From Stomoxys calcitrans (Eukaryota; Arthropoda; Insecta; Diptera; Muscidae), in the NCBI RefSeq assembly GCF_963082655.1, contig NC_081552.1:54214286-54278285 (forward strand): a stretch of 64,000 bases of DNA, written 5' to 3'. A program made the translations under genes and the position numbers. The notes under the pieces were generated by a model. That model saw only the letters and a program-made list of their open reading frames with translations. It made no database searches and was not told where the DNA came from. Positions 10,691-21,965 of this stretch are shown here, piece by piece; within the stretch, counting starts at the first letter, position 1, and every line of letters begins with the position of its first letter.

Positions 10691-11484
10691 GTTTTGGGGT
10701 AAGGTGGTCCGCCAGATATATGAGCAGAATAACATACCATTAATTTAACCCCATATTGTCATGATTGGTGCATACAGCCGTTTAGTGGAGGGCGTCTATA
10801 TGAGGGTTGTGCGCCACACAAATTAATAGGTCAAATTACCTATTGGAGGTGATTTTAGAAGGTAAAGCACCACCTAGATTCATGGACACAAAGTTTAATG
10901 TCATATTCGTAATCTGCTCTCAAATGCCTTTCATTTAATCGAGTAAAATTCATTTTTGGGGGGTTTTCACATCATTTTTTATGTCATATTCGTAATCAAC
11001 TCCCGAATACATTTCATTTGAGTCCCATATTTATATGTACGTCCAATATGTTTGTTTGGGGAACTCTTGGGGTTGGAGTGGCCCATGGGTTCCTTGGACC
11101 CAACTTTTAATACCATATTCGTATTCTACTCCCCAATACCTTTCATTTGATACCCATATTGTCCCTTATCGATTTTAGGTGGTGTTTTTGGTGTAACGGG
11201 GGAGGGTCCGCCTAATTCCAACATCAACAAAATAAAAAGCATTTTCCTCCTTCCTGACCATTTTCGTAATCTACTTCCGAATACCTTTCATTCGAGTCAC
11301 ATATTATCATTATCGTCCAATCAACCTATTTTAGGGGATTGTGGGGTCGGGGCGGCCCCCAGTTACTTGGATCCAATTTTTAATATGAAATTCGTAGTCT
11401 ACTCCTGAATACCTTTCATTTGACTCCCATATTGTCCCGATCGGTTTACTTTTATTTTTGGGGTTGTACTTTTTGGGTAAGGGG
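10691..11484 (-). mobile_element. Family A array, about six units
   Basis: Repeated minus-oriented words ACCTTTCATTTGAGTCCCATA, GAATACC and GGGTTGTGGGGT-like G-rich parts, with a spacing near 130 bp. It runs without a terminus into HINE-1 units at about 11485. Confidence 0.7.
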
Positions 11485-11603
11485 GAATCGGTCTATAACC
11501 TGATATAACTCCCATATAAACCGACTTCCCGATTTGACTTCTTGAGCCCCTGGAAGCCACAATTTTTGTCCAATTTAACTAAAATTTTACAGATAGTGTT
11601 CTA

Positions 11604-12201
11604 AAGGGTGATTTTTTTGAGGTTAGGATTTTCATGCATTAGTATTTGACAGATCACGTGGGATTTCAGACATGGTGTCAAAGAGAAAGATGCTCAGTAT
11701 GCTTTGACATTTCATCATGAATAGACTTACTAACGAGCAACGCTTGCAAATCATTGAATTTTATTACCAAAATCAGTGTTCGGTTCGAAATGTGTTCATT
11801 CACCGTAACGTTGCGTCCAACAGCATCTTTGAAAAAATACGGTCCAATGATTCCACCAGCGTACAAACCACACCAAACAGTGCATTTTTCGGGATGCATG
11901 GGCAGTTCTTGAACGGCTTCTGGTTGCTCTTCACTCCAAATGCGGCAATTTTGCTTATTTACGTAGCCATTCAACCAGAAATGAGCCTCATCGCTGAACG
12001 GTGAATGAACACATTTCGAACCGAACACTGATTTTGGTAATAAAATTCAATGATTTGCAAGCGTTGCTCGTTAGTAAGTCTATTCATGATGAAATGTCAA
12101 AGCATACTGAGCATCTTTCTCTTTGACACCATGTCTGAAATCCCACGTGATCTGTCAAATACTAATGCATGAAAATCCTAACCTCAAAAAAAATCACCCT
12201 T
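11604..12201. mobile_element. Foldback Tc1/mariner MITE, copy 2
   Basis: Inverted arms of about 203 bp (11604-11806 and 11998-12201), TA at 11602-11603 and 12202-12203. Outer arms are practically identical to copy 1 at 4884. Each arm again holds the transposase N terminus MNRLTNEQRLQIIEFYYQNQ (plus ATG at 11717, minus ATG at 12087). Arms are about 10 bp longer than in copy 1 because the inner right arm now carries ACGGTGAAT, a copy of core sequence from the left side. Confidence 0.9.
11798..11998 (-). pseudogene. Tc1/mariner transposase catalytic fragment, frame open
   Basis: About 67 codons read FSDEAHFWLNGYVNKQNC, then EQPEAVQELPMHPEKCTVWC and GGIIGPYFFKDAVGRNVTVN without a break. The first catalytic Asp (SDE) is present; the rest of the DDE domain is not. 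The frame then reads on into the arm, giving a 116-residue open frame that is an artefact of the foldback structure. The element must depend on a transposase made elsewhere. Confidence 0.85.
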
Positions 12202-12560
12202 TATTATGGCTTCTTACAAAAGCTCCGAGTACGGGCCAACAACAGTGCCAAGTACGGTCCGAGGCGGTCCCAATTTTTGTACGATTTGATTAACATTTTG
12301 CAGATAGTGTTTTTTATGACTTCCAACAACTGTACAAGTACGGTCCAAATCTGTCTATAACCTGATATAGCTCTCATATAAACCGATTGCCCGATTTGAC
12401 TTCTTGATCCCTTATAAGCCTCAATTTTTATCCGATTTGGATGAAATTTTGCATGTAGTATTTTGTGGCTTCCAATAACTGTGCCAAATACGGTCCAAAT
12501 CAGTCTATAACCTGATATAGCTCCCATGTTAATCGATCTCTCGATCATCCTTGTTCACTT

Positions 12561-13791
12561 CCTACTTACTTACTTATACGTTATAAAACTTACAATTAGT
12601 TTTTATAAACGCCTCAGCGCCATTAGGCATAATAGAGGCTAGTTGGCAAAATAACAAAATTCAATTATTTTAATACAATGTTTGATCAGTAATAAATTAA
12701 ACGATGTTAAAGGTTAATGATCTTATTAGAAGAAAATTAATTTAATTTACAAAAGTGTTTCAGTTTGTGTTTTAAGGTAATTCCTTAGCAATCTTTTAAA
12801 AATTGAAATTGGGTTAGACTTTATATCGCTCGGTATATCATTAAACTCATGACTGCCAGAATATTCTACTCTCTGTTTTGTGGTCTCTGTGCGGCACAAT
12901 GCTACTCTCAGCTGTTGATTGTTGCGGGTGTTGAATGAAACTTGGTTTAGATTAAATTCAATTGTGTGGTGCCCTATGTGGTGAATGCATTTATATACGT
13001 ACAGAAGAAGCTGCAACTTATAAATTCCATGAATTGGCAAAATAGTTGGAAAAACATTGTCGTATAATGAAACGGTGGGATAAAGTAATGGTAAGTTTGC
13101 AACAGTTTTCAGAGCTTTGTTTTGAAGCCTTTGCAATGATTTTAACTCGCCTGTGTTCCTGTATGCATAGACCACAGCCAAATAGTTAAGATGGCTCTGT
13201 ATTAATGTTTGATAAATTAGATATTTGGTTCTTTCGTCGAACTTGTATTTGAACTTATACAACAATCCAAGTGCTGGAGATATTTTCAACTTTAGCTGAT
13301 TTATGTGATGATTCCAGTTAAGGTTTGACTGCATATATATGCCCAAATATTTGACAACATTCACTTCGTTTATAGTTTCTCCATCCACAGTGATGCTAAA
13401 GTCCATATTATGGCCAGGGTATGGTTTAAATCTGATTAATTTAGTTTTCTTTCTATTTATAAACAATTTGTTCAGTCGCATATACTCAAAAATTAATGCA
13501 GAATCTCGTTCCATATAATTTTTAACCACGGTCGTGGACTTGTACGGATAAAAAAGACATATGTCATCCGCATACATAAATAGCCGTCCTTTTAGCTCCA
13601 AATTGCATAGGTCATTAACATAGATTAAAAACAGCAACGGGCCTAGTACACTGCCTTGCGGTACACCATGTTCAATAGAAGCCAGTTGGCTTTTACTGTC
13701 CCCCATTTGCACAAATTGTTTTCGATTCACCAGATAAGAAGCTTTCATTTTTGTTGGTTTGACAGATCAACAAAATTTAGTTTTTATAAAT
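12561..13791 (-). mobile_element. 5'-truncated non-LTR retrotransposon (LINE)
   Basis: A minus-strand insertion in HINE-1 containing the C-terminal half of pol and a ~190-bp 3' UTR. The 3' end is TAAGTAAGTAAG-like rather than poly(A). Possible target duplications are GTTCACTT (12553-12560) and GTTAACTT (13792-13799), one mismatch. Loss of the 5' part at about 13750 is the usual result of incomplete target-primed reverse transcription. Confidence 0.8.
12747..13748 (-). CDS. LINE reverse transcriptase, C-terminal part (333 aa open)
   Basis: Reverse transcriptase motifs are clear: GVPQGSVLGPLLFLIYVNDL (residues 28-47) and the catalytic YADD (59-62), followed by an LKSLQRLQNKALK-like C-terminal region (about 205-220) common in LINE proteins. 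The upstream frame reaches a stop after five further codons, so the endonuclease, fingers and first palm Asp are missing. The first residues (ASYLVNRKQFV) align with the WFxSYLxNRxQ region of such enzymes. No frameshift or internal stop in 333 codons suggests a fairly young insertion. Clade not assigned. An enzyme lacking its N-terminal half should be inactive. Confidence 0.9.
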   Translation of the reverse strand: MKASYLVNRKQFVQMGDSKSQLASIEHGVPQGSVLGPLLFLIYVNDLCNLELKGRLFMYADDICLFYPYKSTTVVKNYMERDSALIFEYMRLNKLFINRKKTKLIRFKPYPGHNMDFSITVDGETINEVNVVKYLGIYMQSNLNWNHHINQLKLKISPALGLLYKFKYKFDERTKYLIYQTLIQSHLNYLAVVYAYRNTGELKSLQRLQNKALKTVANLPLLYPTVSLYDNVFPTILPIHGIYKLQLLLYVYKCIHHIGHHTIEFNLNQVSFNTRNNQQLRVALCRTETTKQRVEYSGSHEFNDIPSDIKSNPISIFKRLLRNYLKTQTETLL

Positions 13792-13863
13792 GTTAACTTG
13801 AATCCACTGTGGTGGGTACCCAAGATTCAGCCCGGCCGAACTTAGCACGCTTTTATTTGTTTT

Positions 13864-16405
13864 TAACTAGTTTCATTCGTCCACTTTATGCCAATCTATG
13901 CTCCATAAGAATACCTTTTTTCTAACTCGAGCTAGAATTTTTCTAAGAGAGCTTAACTCTTGGGTATTTTCCACCTATTCGGCGTTAATGGTTTAAGACC
14001 GAAAAGAGAAAGTTGATGCCTATGACATGTTTTCGAATATATAATCGAATAAAATTCTCAAGCCCCTGATTCGACATAAACTCATCATCATACTCAATCG
14101 AGATAGTAAACCGCCTCTATCGATTCTTCAATTTTGGTTCTCAGGCATCGATGTTCACCCCTTTTTGGCTGGTACCTGCGCCGTACAGGGTCCTGATAGG
14201 TCACCAAAAGCACGTTACAATGGTCATGAAAATAATTGATCCATTGATACAGGATTTAAATAGGATTGAGCTTCAATCACCCGTTTTCCCTTTATTAAAC
14301 GGCTGACGTGGGCCATAAAACCGTATTTAGTGAGAGAAGTAAATGGGGTTTCAATTTGGCAAAAATTTGGTGTGTGTGAAGTAAACTTAACACCTCAAAC
14401 ACCTACAACAAAGACGATAAGTCCATAGCGATCCAAACTAAGTGAATTTGTTTGAAACTATACGAATCCCTGAGAGTGCGTACCCAGAGTTCAACTGAGG
14501 CGAACTTTTTCCATTTGTGAACAAATACAAAAATCATTGTCGAATTCTTTCGAAATAATATGTATGGAATAACTATTCTAGACCAAAAAAAAAAAATCGA
14601 GACTAAAAGATACTAATCTAGACCAAACAATAAACATCATAGGAAAAAAGGAGAACTTCTTTCACAGGATATTCGAACAAAAAGGTAAATTATTTCTCAC
14701 ACTACAAAATTCACAATGGAAAGCAAACTTGAACTTTCGCTACATTCTTGGTCTCATTAAATTGTCATTCGTTGTAACCCAAAAGGATCCTACCATCGCT
14801 CATTCGCTAGTCATACACTTGCCACTCTACGCTGTTCTTTGTGCAATTTTAATGACTACGCCATGTTTTAAATCTCATTCCCCTAACAATTGCCTAGGGA
14901 GTGTCCAGGATAATTTCATTCATTGCTTTTTTGTTATTCTTATTCTTCCTTGTTAAGCAATGCTATATCAAAAACAAAAACTTGGCTGGCTTTCCGTTTC
15001 TTTGGTAATTTTCATTTCCCATGCAATGGTGCTTTACTTTGCAGGCACAGCTCCTTGTTGCAAAACGAAATCAAGTAGAAAGAAACGAGGAGAGGGGGAT
15101 ATATGTCTGGATTTTTATGCAATACCAGGACATGGTGCACCAAGAAACACCACATGCAAACAAAAAGACTGCATTACCACGCCTAGGGCGGCGGCAAATG
15201 GTTTTGGTCGCCAAAAGTATCACTCACTGCTGCACAAGCTACACACACACACACACACACACATCCCAGAAACTCCCACCAACACAATGCATTTTCTATC
15301 GATTGAAATTTGTCTCAGAATTTCGCAAATGCAGGTCATTGATCCGCACAAGCTTTTGAGCACGTACACAACACAACAAGGACTGACTCACAATCAAACA
15401 ACCACCTTCCATAGAAAGCGTTAGTCCATGGCTAAGGCAACTGCCAAGCCAGCGATATCAGCTACAAGAATAGCGCCAGCATTCCTTTAACGGCAAAACA
15501 TGACAATTTTTGCGAAGGGTTGTTTAGACAAAAAAGAAAAAAAAAACACAAACAAGGATTTTGTGCCCTCGCATACCCTTTGGGCAAAGCTTAAAAATAC
15601 AGTATGAGGAAAAACAGTCTGAGGAATGATTTTTTGCAAAATTTTGCAGAGTCCTATACTTTTGCCAACTTTCAAGTTTTTATTCCTGTTATTCCCTTTT
15701 TTGATGGTTTACAAGGTCCTGTCATGGCTTGCAATAGTCTGTTAAGGTCTGCAACAATCCCTTACTGCCATTTGCATTTGTATCCACCAGGAATGCCGCT
15801 CAACACTCGCCCACAATTTGCTGTTTGGCTGGCTTTTGCCTTGTGGTCCTTGTCCTTGCTGCCACACCATTGAGCAATTCAAACGAACGGCGTTTGAGGT
15901 TGCTGTGCTGTTCCTGCTGCTTGCTGCTCTGCAGCAAACTGTTGTTTGGTGTTGTGTGTGACACTGACTTTCATCGTTTGCAACACTTTGGGGTAGTGGA
16001 GCAATTGCTTTTGCTGCTTGTTTTATTTGTTGTTGCCACAGCGACCGAGCGACTACCATCATGCAACACAAAACACAAACAAAAAGCATTTGCAAACTGT
16101 ACCAAAATTCTTCCTATTTCATGGTTCTTGATGGTTGTGGATAATATCCACCAGCGCAATGGTAAAAGGACGAAAAATTATTCATTGGAAAGCGACTCTT
16201 ATGTTCGGTTAGACCGAGGGGAGAAAGGGCATACTTTTACTCACATTTAAAACTTGCATGTAATTTACTCATCTGCATGGAGCATTCATTAATGTTGTAG
16301 TCGAGGGCGTACATAGTAAATACATTGTTGCAACAGTGCAAAGAGGGTTAATTATAGCGACCATTTGTGTGTGCTGGAAATTCCGAACACCAAATAGGAT
16401 AAAAT
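13864..16405. other. Low-repeat region, no supported gene
   Basis: No element ends or family words apart from a degraded HINE 3'-end-like word at 14470-14515 (GTACCCAGAGTTC...GGCGAAC). Several overlapping open frames of 60-154 codons occur in all frames between 14729 and 16250. None shows a recognisable domain, and they overlap on both strands. This is the most promising place for non-coding host sequence. Confidence 0.5.
15240..15263. repeat. (CA)n microsatellite
   Basis: ACACACACAC run of about 24 bp inside the low-repeat region. Confidence 0.9.
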
Positions 16406-16409
16406 AACG

Positions 16410-17468
16410 CAACCCACTTCATCCTATTCTCTATCCTATCGCTATTCTAACCCTATCCAATTCATATCCCTATACTATCCCTATCATTTTCTTATCTTAT
16501 CTTTGCCCATACCCTATCCAAGACCCAAACCTTTACCTATCGTATTCCTATCCTTTCTCTATCTTCCTATATCCTATTACTTTTCGATTCCTATCCCCAT
16601 ACCTATTCTTACCCAATCCTTTCCCTTCTTCTTTTCCTTATTCTTACCCTATCCTATCCTTATTCTTTCCCGTATCCTTCTACTTATGCTAATCTTTATC
16701 TTTATACTTTTCTTTCTCTTTCTCCTTATCCTTCTCCGTCCCTTCTTTTTATCCATATCCTTGTCCTATCCCTTTACCTATTCATACCCTATCCATTCCT
16801 TATCCTTTCTCTCCTCCTTATTTTTACCCTATCCCATCCTCATTCTTTCCCTTATTCTTCTCCTTCACCCTATCCTTCTCATTATCCTCATCCGTATTTT
16901 TATCCTTTTCTTTCTTTTTCTTGTTATCCTTCTCCATATACTTGTTCTCATTCTTATCCCTATTGTTATCCTTTTTCTTATGATTATCCTCATCGTTATC
17001 CTAGCCCTTATCCAAATCCTTATCCTAAGCCTTATCCATCGCCTTATTCTTATCCTAATCCTTACCCATATCCGTATCCTTATATTAATCATTATCTTTA
17101 TCCTGAGCCGTATCCTTATTCATATCCGTATCCTTATCCTGAGCCTTATCCTTCTCCTAATTCTTATCGTAATCCTTATCCTCATCCTATCTTCTTTCCC
17201 TTCCCTCCTATCTCTATCCCACCCTTATCCTATCCGTTTTCGATTCCTATCCTATCTCTATCCCATCCTTGTCCTATCCGTCTTCGATTCCTATCCTATC
17301 CCTACTTTTATTCTCATTCCTATTCCTATATCTATCCCTATACCTATTCTTACCCTATCCTATCCTTTCCCCTATCCTAATCCTTAGCCTTATCTTTATC
17401 GTTTCCCCCCTCTTTCTCCTTATCCCTATTCTATCTTATACCTATCCTACGCTATACCTTCCACCTTA
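16410..17468. repeat. Pyrimidine-rich TATCC/CTTATC degenerate satellite, ~1 kb
   Basis: Runs of CCTATC, CTTATC and TTCCTATCC words with very few G. The top strand is almost entirely C, T and A, so strand asymmetry is extreme. Spacing is irregular, giving long spurious open frames (e.g. 294 codons of I/L/P/S). Two shorter relatives lie at 18261 and 19111. Confidence 0.92.
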
Positions 17469-18260
17469 AGGAATAATTCGCGTACATTTATTTCCGTTAT
17501 AATAACTCTGTTGTGTACCGTAAGAGCTGCCATTATACCAATATCATCGCTAAAAGTCTGCATCTGCTATGTGTTGTAATCCCCAATCAGGCCAGCAGTG
17601 TCTGGGACTCTTACCAAAAGGAAAAGCTTAAAATGTTTATATGCAATGTCATGTAATACATGGTTGCGAAATATATATATTGTATTTAAGCGTATTTTTA
17701 TATGTATGCACAGTGTTGTGTTCATAAATACATATGTATAGAAGACCATTAAACAGCAGACATTGGTAGAAAGGGAAATCATTAAAATCTTCAGCATGAA
17801 CTAGTACTACAACAACAGCAACATGTCGTATCCGTAAGCAACAATAGCAACAGCAACTCGACTGATAACGAAATTCTAGACACTAGCAACAACAACATCA
17901 GCAGCAACTAAAATTCTTGCTACACAAAGTAAACGCCAAAAACACAAATGACTGACTCCATATTCATTGTCGTTGGCACTGACAGTGGAAGTGACACTGC
18001 TGACACTATGACAACAAAAAGTTGGGTTGACTTTTATGCATTCACAAGCAGAGAATCATTACGTTTTTAATTTTTTTTTTTTGCAATTTATATTAGCTTC
18101 ACAATTGGAGTAGTGGGTTTAAGAGTTGTCGTGGCAATTGTGGATGAATTGAAATATTGAATTATAAGAATATTAAAACCTAGAAAGGGGATCGGTGTTG
18201 GCAACTCTATAGTGAAACTTTTATAATATTAGGAATGTCTATACTAAGATCTGACGCTAC
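17469..18260. other. Low-repeat region with CAA/CAG-rich patch
   Basis: Between about 17808 and 17905 there are many CAACAG/AGCAAC triplets, an opa-like composition common in fly DNA. No reading frame is long enough to support a gene, and no TE words are present. Confidence 0.5.
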
Positions 18261-18480
18261 TATCCAAACCGAATTCCTCTTATCTATACCTATCCAAACC
18301 CCAACCTTTTCCTAGCCCCTATCTCTCCTTACCCATTTCTTATTCTATCCCTATCTTATTCATGTCCTATATTATTCCAACACTATCCTCACACTATCAT
18401 ATCCCAATCATAAATTAATCAAAGCCCTATCATACCCATACCCATTCCAACTCTCTCCCCATCCTATCGCCTTCCTTAAA
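18261..18480. repeat. Pyrimidine-rich TATCC-type tract, short block
   Basis: Same word set as the 16.4-17.5 kb tract (CTATCC, CCCTATC, CTATCTTATTC), more degraded. Confidence 0.8.
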
Positions 18481-19110
18481 ATCCGAACGCAAATAAATAA
18501 AACATTCGGAATATTTTTGCTACAAACAAATCTGTTTTATTGGGGATATACTATTTTTATTGTAACCGTGTAATATTTTCCTCCACCATTGAATATTAGT
18601 CGTGACTTTTCCACATTTTGATGTTAAAGTCACTTTGGTTATGGTAAAACTTTTATGAACTCCGTCTGTGGTAAAGATTGGCTCTTTTACGAAAAAATGC
18701 AAACCTTCTTTTAAGCCAACAATGCTTCTTTTACCGCGAAAGACGATTTGTTACACGAATAGATGATTCTTTTTGTTTGTGAATATCTTGCGCATCCGCC
18801 ATTTGGCAGAGAGTGTAGCTAAAAAAGACTTTTTGTCATTGGGTAAAGCCAGGTTCACGATAGTGATCGAATGTCAACTTGGAAAGTGACACTTCTTTAA
18901 ATATTACTTTAGGCGAGAAAAAGCTCCTGTTAACAATACTGCAAACAAGAATTCTCGCGCAAAACGACGCCAGCTTGAAGTCAACAAGAATTTTTACAGC
19001 GCATGATTGTTTTACAATATTTTACGCCATTAAGAAGTACCCATCCTTTGCATTTGTCACAAATTCTTGCACTTTTGTCGAAAATAAAGTCCTAACGTTT
19101 TAGGTAAAAA
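18481..19110. other. Unassigned sequence between pyrimidine tracts
   Basis: No repeat-family words and no frame over about 75 codons. It lies between two related pyrimidine tracts, so the tracts are either separate remnants or one array split by about 630 bp. Confidence 0.5.
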
Positions 19111-19400
19111 AAATTAACTTATCATATCATATCCTATCCCTTTCTTCCCCCTAACTTATCAATATAATATCACTAACCCTTACCGGTATCATATTCAAAA
19201 TTTATTCATATTCACAATCTATCCCAATCCTATCGCCATCCTATACTTATCCTATCCCTCCTTTACCGCAAATCTATACTAATACTTACCTTATCAGTAT
19301 TGTATCAATATCTTATAAGTATTATCTCATATTCTTATCTTTAACTGATATGTATTATATCCCATCTTATTTGTAATTTATCCAAATACTTATGCTATAC
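19111..19400. repeat. Pyrimidine/AT TATCC-type tract, degraded
   Basis: ATCATATCATATCCTATCCC and similar words, grading into TATTATATC words. Third block of the same type. Confidence 0.75.
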
Positions 19401-19979
19401 CTAAAGCGCGCCCCACCCCCAAAACACCTCAACAGGACATGTTAACCGATTGGGGCAATATGGGTATCAAACGAAAGATATTTGGAAGCTGAGTACACAT
19501 CTGTTACAAGAATTGGGTCCACGGTGTCCAGGGGGCCTCCCCAATCCAAAAAACCCCTAAAACGTAATAAATGTCCAACGTCACAAAATGGGTATCGAAT
19601 GAAAGGTCTTTGGGACTTGACTACGAATCTGGTATGTACAATTAGGACGGAGTCTGGGACCCTGCCCACCAACTAAATACCCTTCAATAGTACGTGTACT
19701 TCGATCGGGATAATATGTCAATTAAAAGCAAGGTCTATGACAGTATATTTCGAATCCAATGTTGGTATAAGGATTCAAGTATCACGGTCACGTCCTACCC
19801 TTCCGCAGGACAGTAGATCGCGACAATAAAAGACTCAAAAAAAATTGGTTGGTTGGTTTGGTTTGGTTCTTAGCGTGGGAGGGTCGACCCTCTCCTCCCA
19901 ATAAATGCAACGCCAAACTGTCATGTAGGATGACCGAGAATATATTGTACTCAAATGAAAGAACGTGTCAGTGGACAAT
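19401..19979 (+). mobile_element. Family A array, strongly diverged
   Basis: Units with CAATATGGGTATCAAACGAAA, GAATCTGGTATG and C-rich CCCCACCCCCAAAACACC words. A GGTTGGTTGGTTTGG patch sits at 19845-19868. It ends at a run of 12 C (19980-19991) just before the HINE-1 3' end. Confidence 0.65.
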
Positions 19980-19991
19980 CCCCCCCCCCCC
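19980..19991. repeat. Poly(C) run
   Basis: Twelve consecutive C in the C-rich part of a family A unit, probably replication slippage. Confidence 0.9.
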
Positions 19992-20020
19992 ACCTATCTT
20001 ACCCAAAAAAGGTATTAAAA

Positions 20021-20964
20021 ACAAGTAAAAGCGTGCTAAGTTCGGCCGGGCTGAATCTTATGTACCCTCCACCATGGATCGCATTTGTCGAGTTCTTTTC
20101 CCGGCATCTCTTCTTAGGCAAAACAGGATATAACAAAAGATTTGCTCTGCTATTAGAGCGATATCAAGATATGGTCCGGTTTGGACCTCAATTAAATTAT
20201 ATGTTGGAGACCTGTGTAAAATGTCAGCCAATTCGAATAAGAATTGCGCCCTTTGGGGGCTCAAGAAGTAAAATAGAGAGATCGATTTATATGGGAGCTG
20301 TATCGGGTTATAGACCGATTCAGACCATAATAAACACGTATGTTGATGGTCATGAGAGAATTCGTCGTACAAAATTTCAGGCAAATCGGATAATAATTGC
20401 GACCTCTACAGGCTCATGAAGTCAAGATCCCAGATCGGTTTATATGACAGCTATATCGGGGTTATAAACCGATTTAAACCATTCTTTGCACAGTTGTTGG
20501 ATATCATGACAAAACACGTCGTGCGAAATTTCATTCCAATCGGATAAGAATTGCGCACTCTAGAGATTCAAGAAGTTAAGACCCAAGATCGGTTTATATG
20601 GCAGCTATATCAGGTTATGGACCGATTTGAACCTTACTTGGCACAGTTGTTGGATATCATAACAAAACACGTCGTGCAAGATCGGTTTGTATCAAAACAT
20701 GGACCGATATGGCCCATTTACAATACCAACCGACCTACACTAATAAGAAATATTTGTACAGAATGTCAAGCGGCTAGCTTTACTCCTTCGGAAGTTAGCG
20801 TGCTTTCGACAGACAGACGGACGGACGGACATGGCTAGATCGACATAAAATGTCACGATGATCAAGAATATATATACTTTATGGGGTCTCAGACGAATAT
20901 TTCGAGTAGTTACAAACAGAATGACGAAATTAGTGTACCCCCCATCCTATGGTGGAGGGTATAA
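20021..20964 (-). mobile_element. HINE-1, full length
   Basis: Begins ACAAGTAAAAGCGTGCTAAG with the GGCCGGGC hairpin (one mismatch: GGGCTGAATC), then ACCCTCCACCATGG. It ends with AAAGTATATATATTC (reverse), GTATACCCCCCATCC and GGTGGAGGGTATAAT. The GGAC tract is short (two to three units). About four internal units. Confidence 0.9.
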
Positions 20965-20989
20965 TAATATATGAATAATATGAAATAAT

Positions 20990-21825
20990 ATATGAAGACC
21001 GATCAGGATAGAATAGGACAGAAATAAAAGGTATTTGGTAGTAGAGTATGCTTTTACCCTTAGATTGAGATGGACACAGGAGGACCTGCGGATCATTAAG
21101 AATGTAGTATAGCAAGTGGTCGCTTTGAAATATGATTTTCAATGTAGATAACCAATACAAAAAAATTAATAAGTGTGAATCGAATATCTTACATTATGGG
21201 GCTCAAACAAAATCGTGCTTTAGCACGATGCTGATATTACTTCAGAGTCCGCCGCTAAACTCCCTTCAAACCGGTCATGATTGCCTACTATGGCGATAAA
21301 TAATAGGTATTTTATAGAAGAAAACGAATTTGATATCCAAGTTTGAGGCCAAATGTTTGGGGGTCTTGTCCCCCATAAACTCCCCCCTAGACCAATGGCA
21401 ATTGGGCCTTACATTAAAGAAATTTGAGAGCCCCACCACCCACCAAGCCCACCACTCAAACTGGACACATTTGTGGATTATGGAAAAGGGGGATCAAATC
21501 TGTATCTGTTGCATGGCCAAGTGCTTCAGGGGCGCTACACCGCATAAACTTCCCCTAATCCACACATATATACCTACTATAGCAATATGTAGCTCCAATA
21601 TGATTTTCGGGAGTGGAGTATGAATCTGATATCCACTTTTGGGGCAAAGAGTTTGGGTACTCCAATCCACCATCAAATTCAAGAGAATGAAGTAGATCTT
21701 ACATCCAAACTTTAATGGGTGGACCCTCTCCTTACCCTAATTCCAAAAACGCCAGATCTCGGAGATGGGTGGGATATCTACGGGGCCGCACCACCGCCGC
21801 AGCGGAGTGGGCACTGTCCAGCTAG
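20990..21825 (+). mobile_element. Family A element with 3' terminus
   Basis: Diverged ~130-bp units ending in GCAGCGGAGTGGGCACTGTCC and then AGCTAG at 21825, followed by T. GGAGTG/CACTGTCC can pair as a short bulged hairpin, as expected upstream of a Helitron CTAG end. The distal part, around 21240-21780, closely parallels 23250-23770. Confidence 0.65.
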
Positions 21826-21830
21826 TCCTT

Positions 21831-21957
21831 TAATAGCCGAGTCCGAACGGCGATGGTACGACACCCATTAACATTCCATAAGAAACAGGCAAGCTTCTTA
21901 CAAATCACTGATTACTGTCCGATTAAAGTTGAAGCTCAATGATAAGGGGCATTTTCT
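21831..21957 (-). mobile_element. Scrambled tRNA-derived SINE fragment
   Basis: Read on the minus strand, the SINE tail segment (CCCCTTATCATTGAGC through GGAATGTTAATG) comes first. It is followed by the segment that normally precedes it (GGTGTCGTACC... GTTCGGACTCGGCTAT). The order is therefore permuted relative to the intact copy at 45690. No tRNA-like promoter is included. Confidence 0.75.
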
Positions 21958-21965
21958 ATTATATA

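Larger units (their letters stand above)
11485..13863 (+). mobile_element. HINE-1, 5' truncated, carrying a MITE and a LINE
   Basis: Plus-oriented units at 11485-11602, 12204-12552 and 13800-13863 belong to one element. It ends with GTGGGTACCCAAGATTC, the CAGCCCGGCCGAA hairpin and CTTTTATTTGTTT. The foldback MITE (11604-12201) and the LINE (12561-13791) interrupt it, so both are younger than this copy. Confidence 0.75.

Noticed and set aside
11678..12028. 116-residue open frame as a complete transposase
   Set aside because: Only about 67 residues are transposase. The remainder is antisense of the inverted arm, and two of three catalytic residues are missing.
14960..15424. 154-residue frame with a hydrophobic start, possible secreted protein
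   Set aside because: It overlaps another frame of 112 codons, includes a (CA)n-derived His-Thr run, and shows no domain. Kept only as part of the unassigned region.
16503..17387. 294-codon frame rich in Ile, Leu, Pro and Ser, resembling a membrane protein
   Set aside because: It is a translation of the TATCC/CTTATC tract; stops are rare only because of the word composition. The opposite strand gives an equally artificial Arg/Ile frame.
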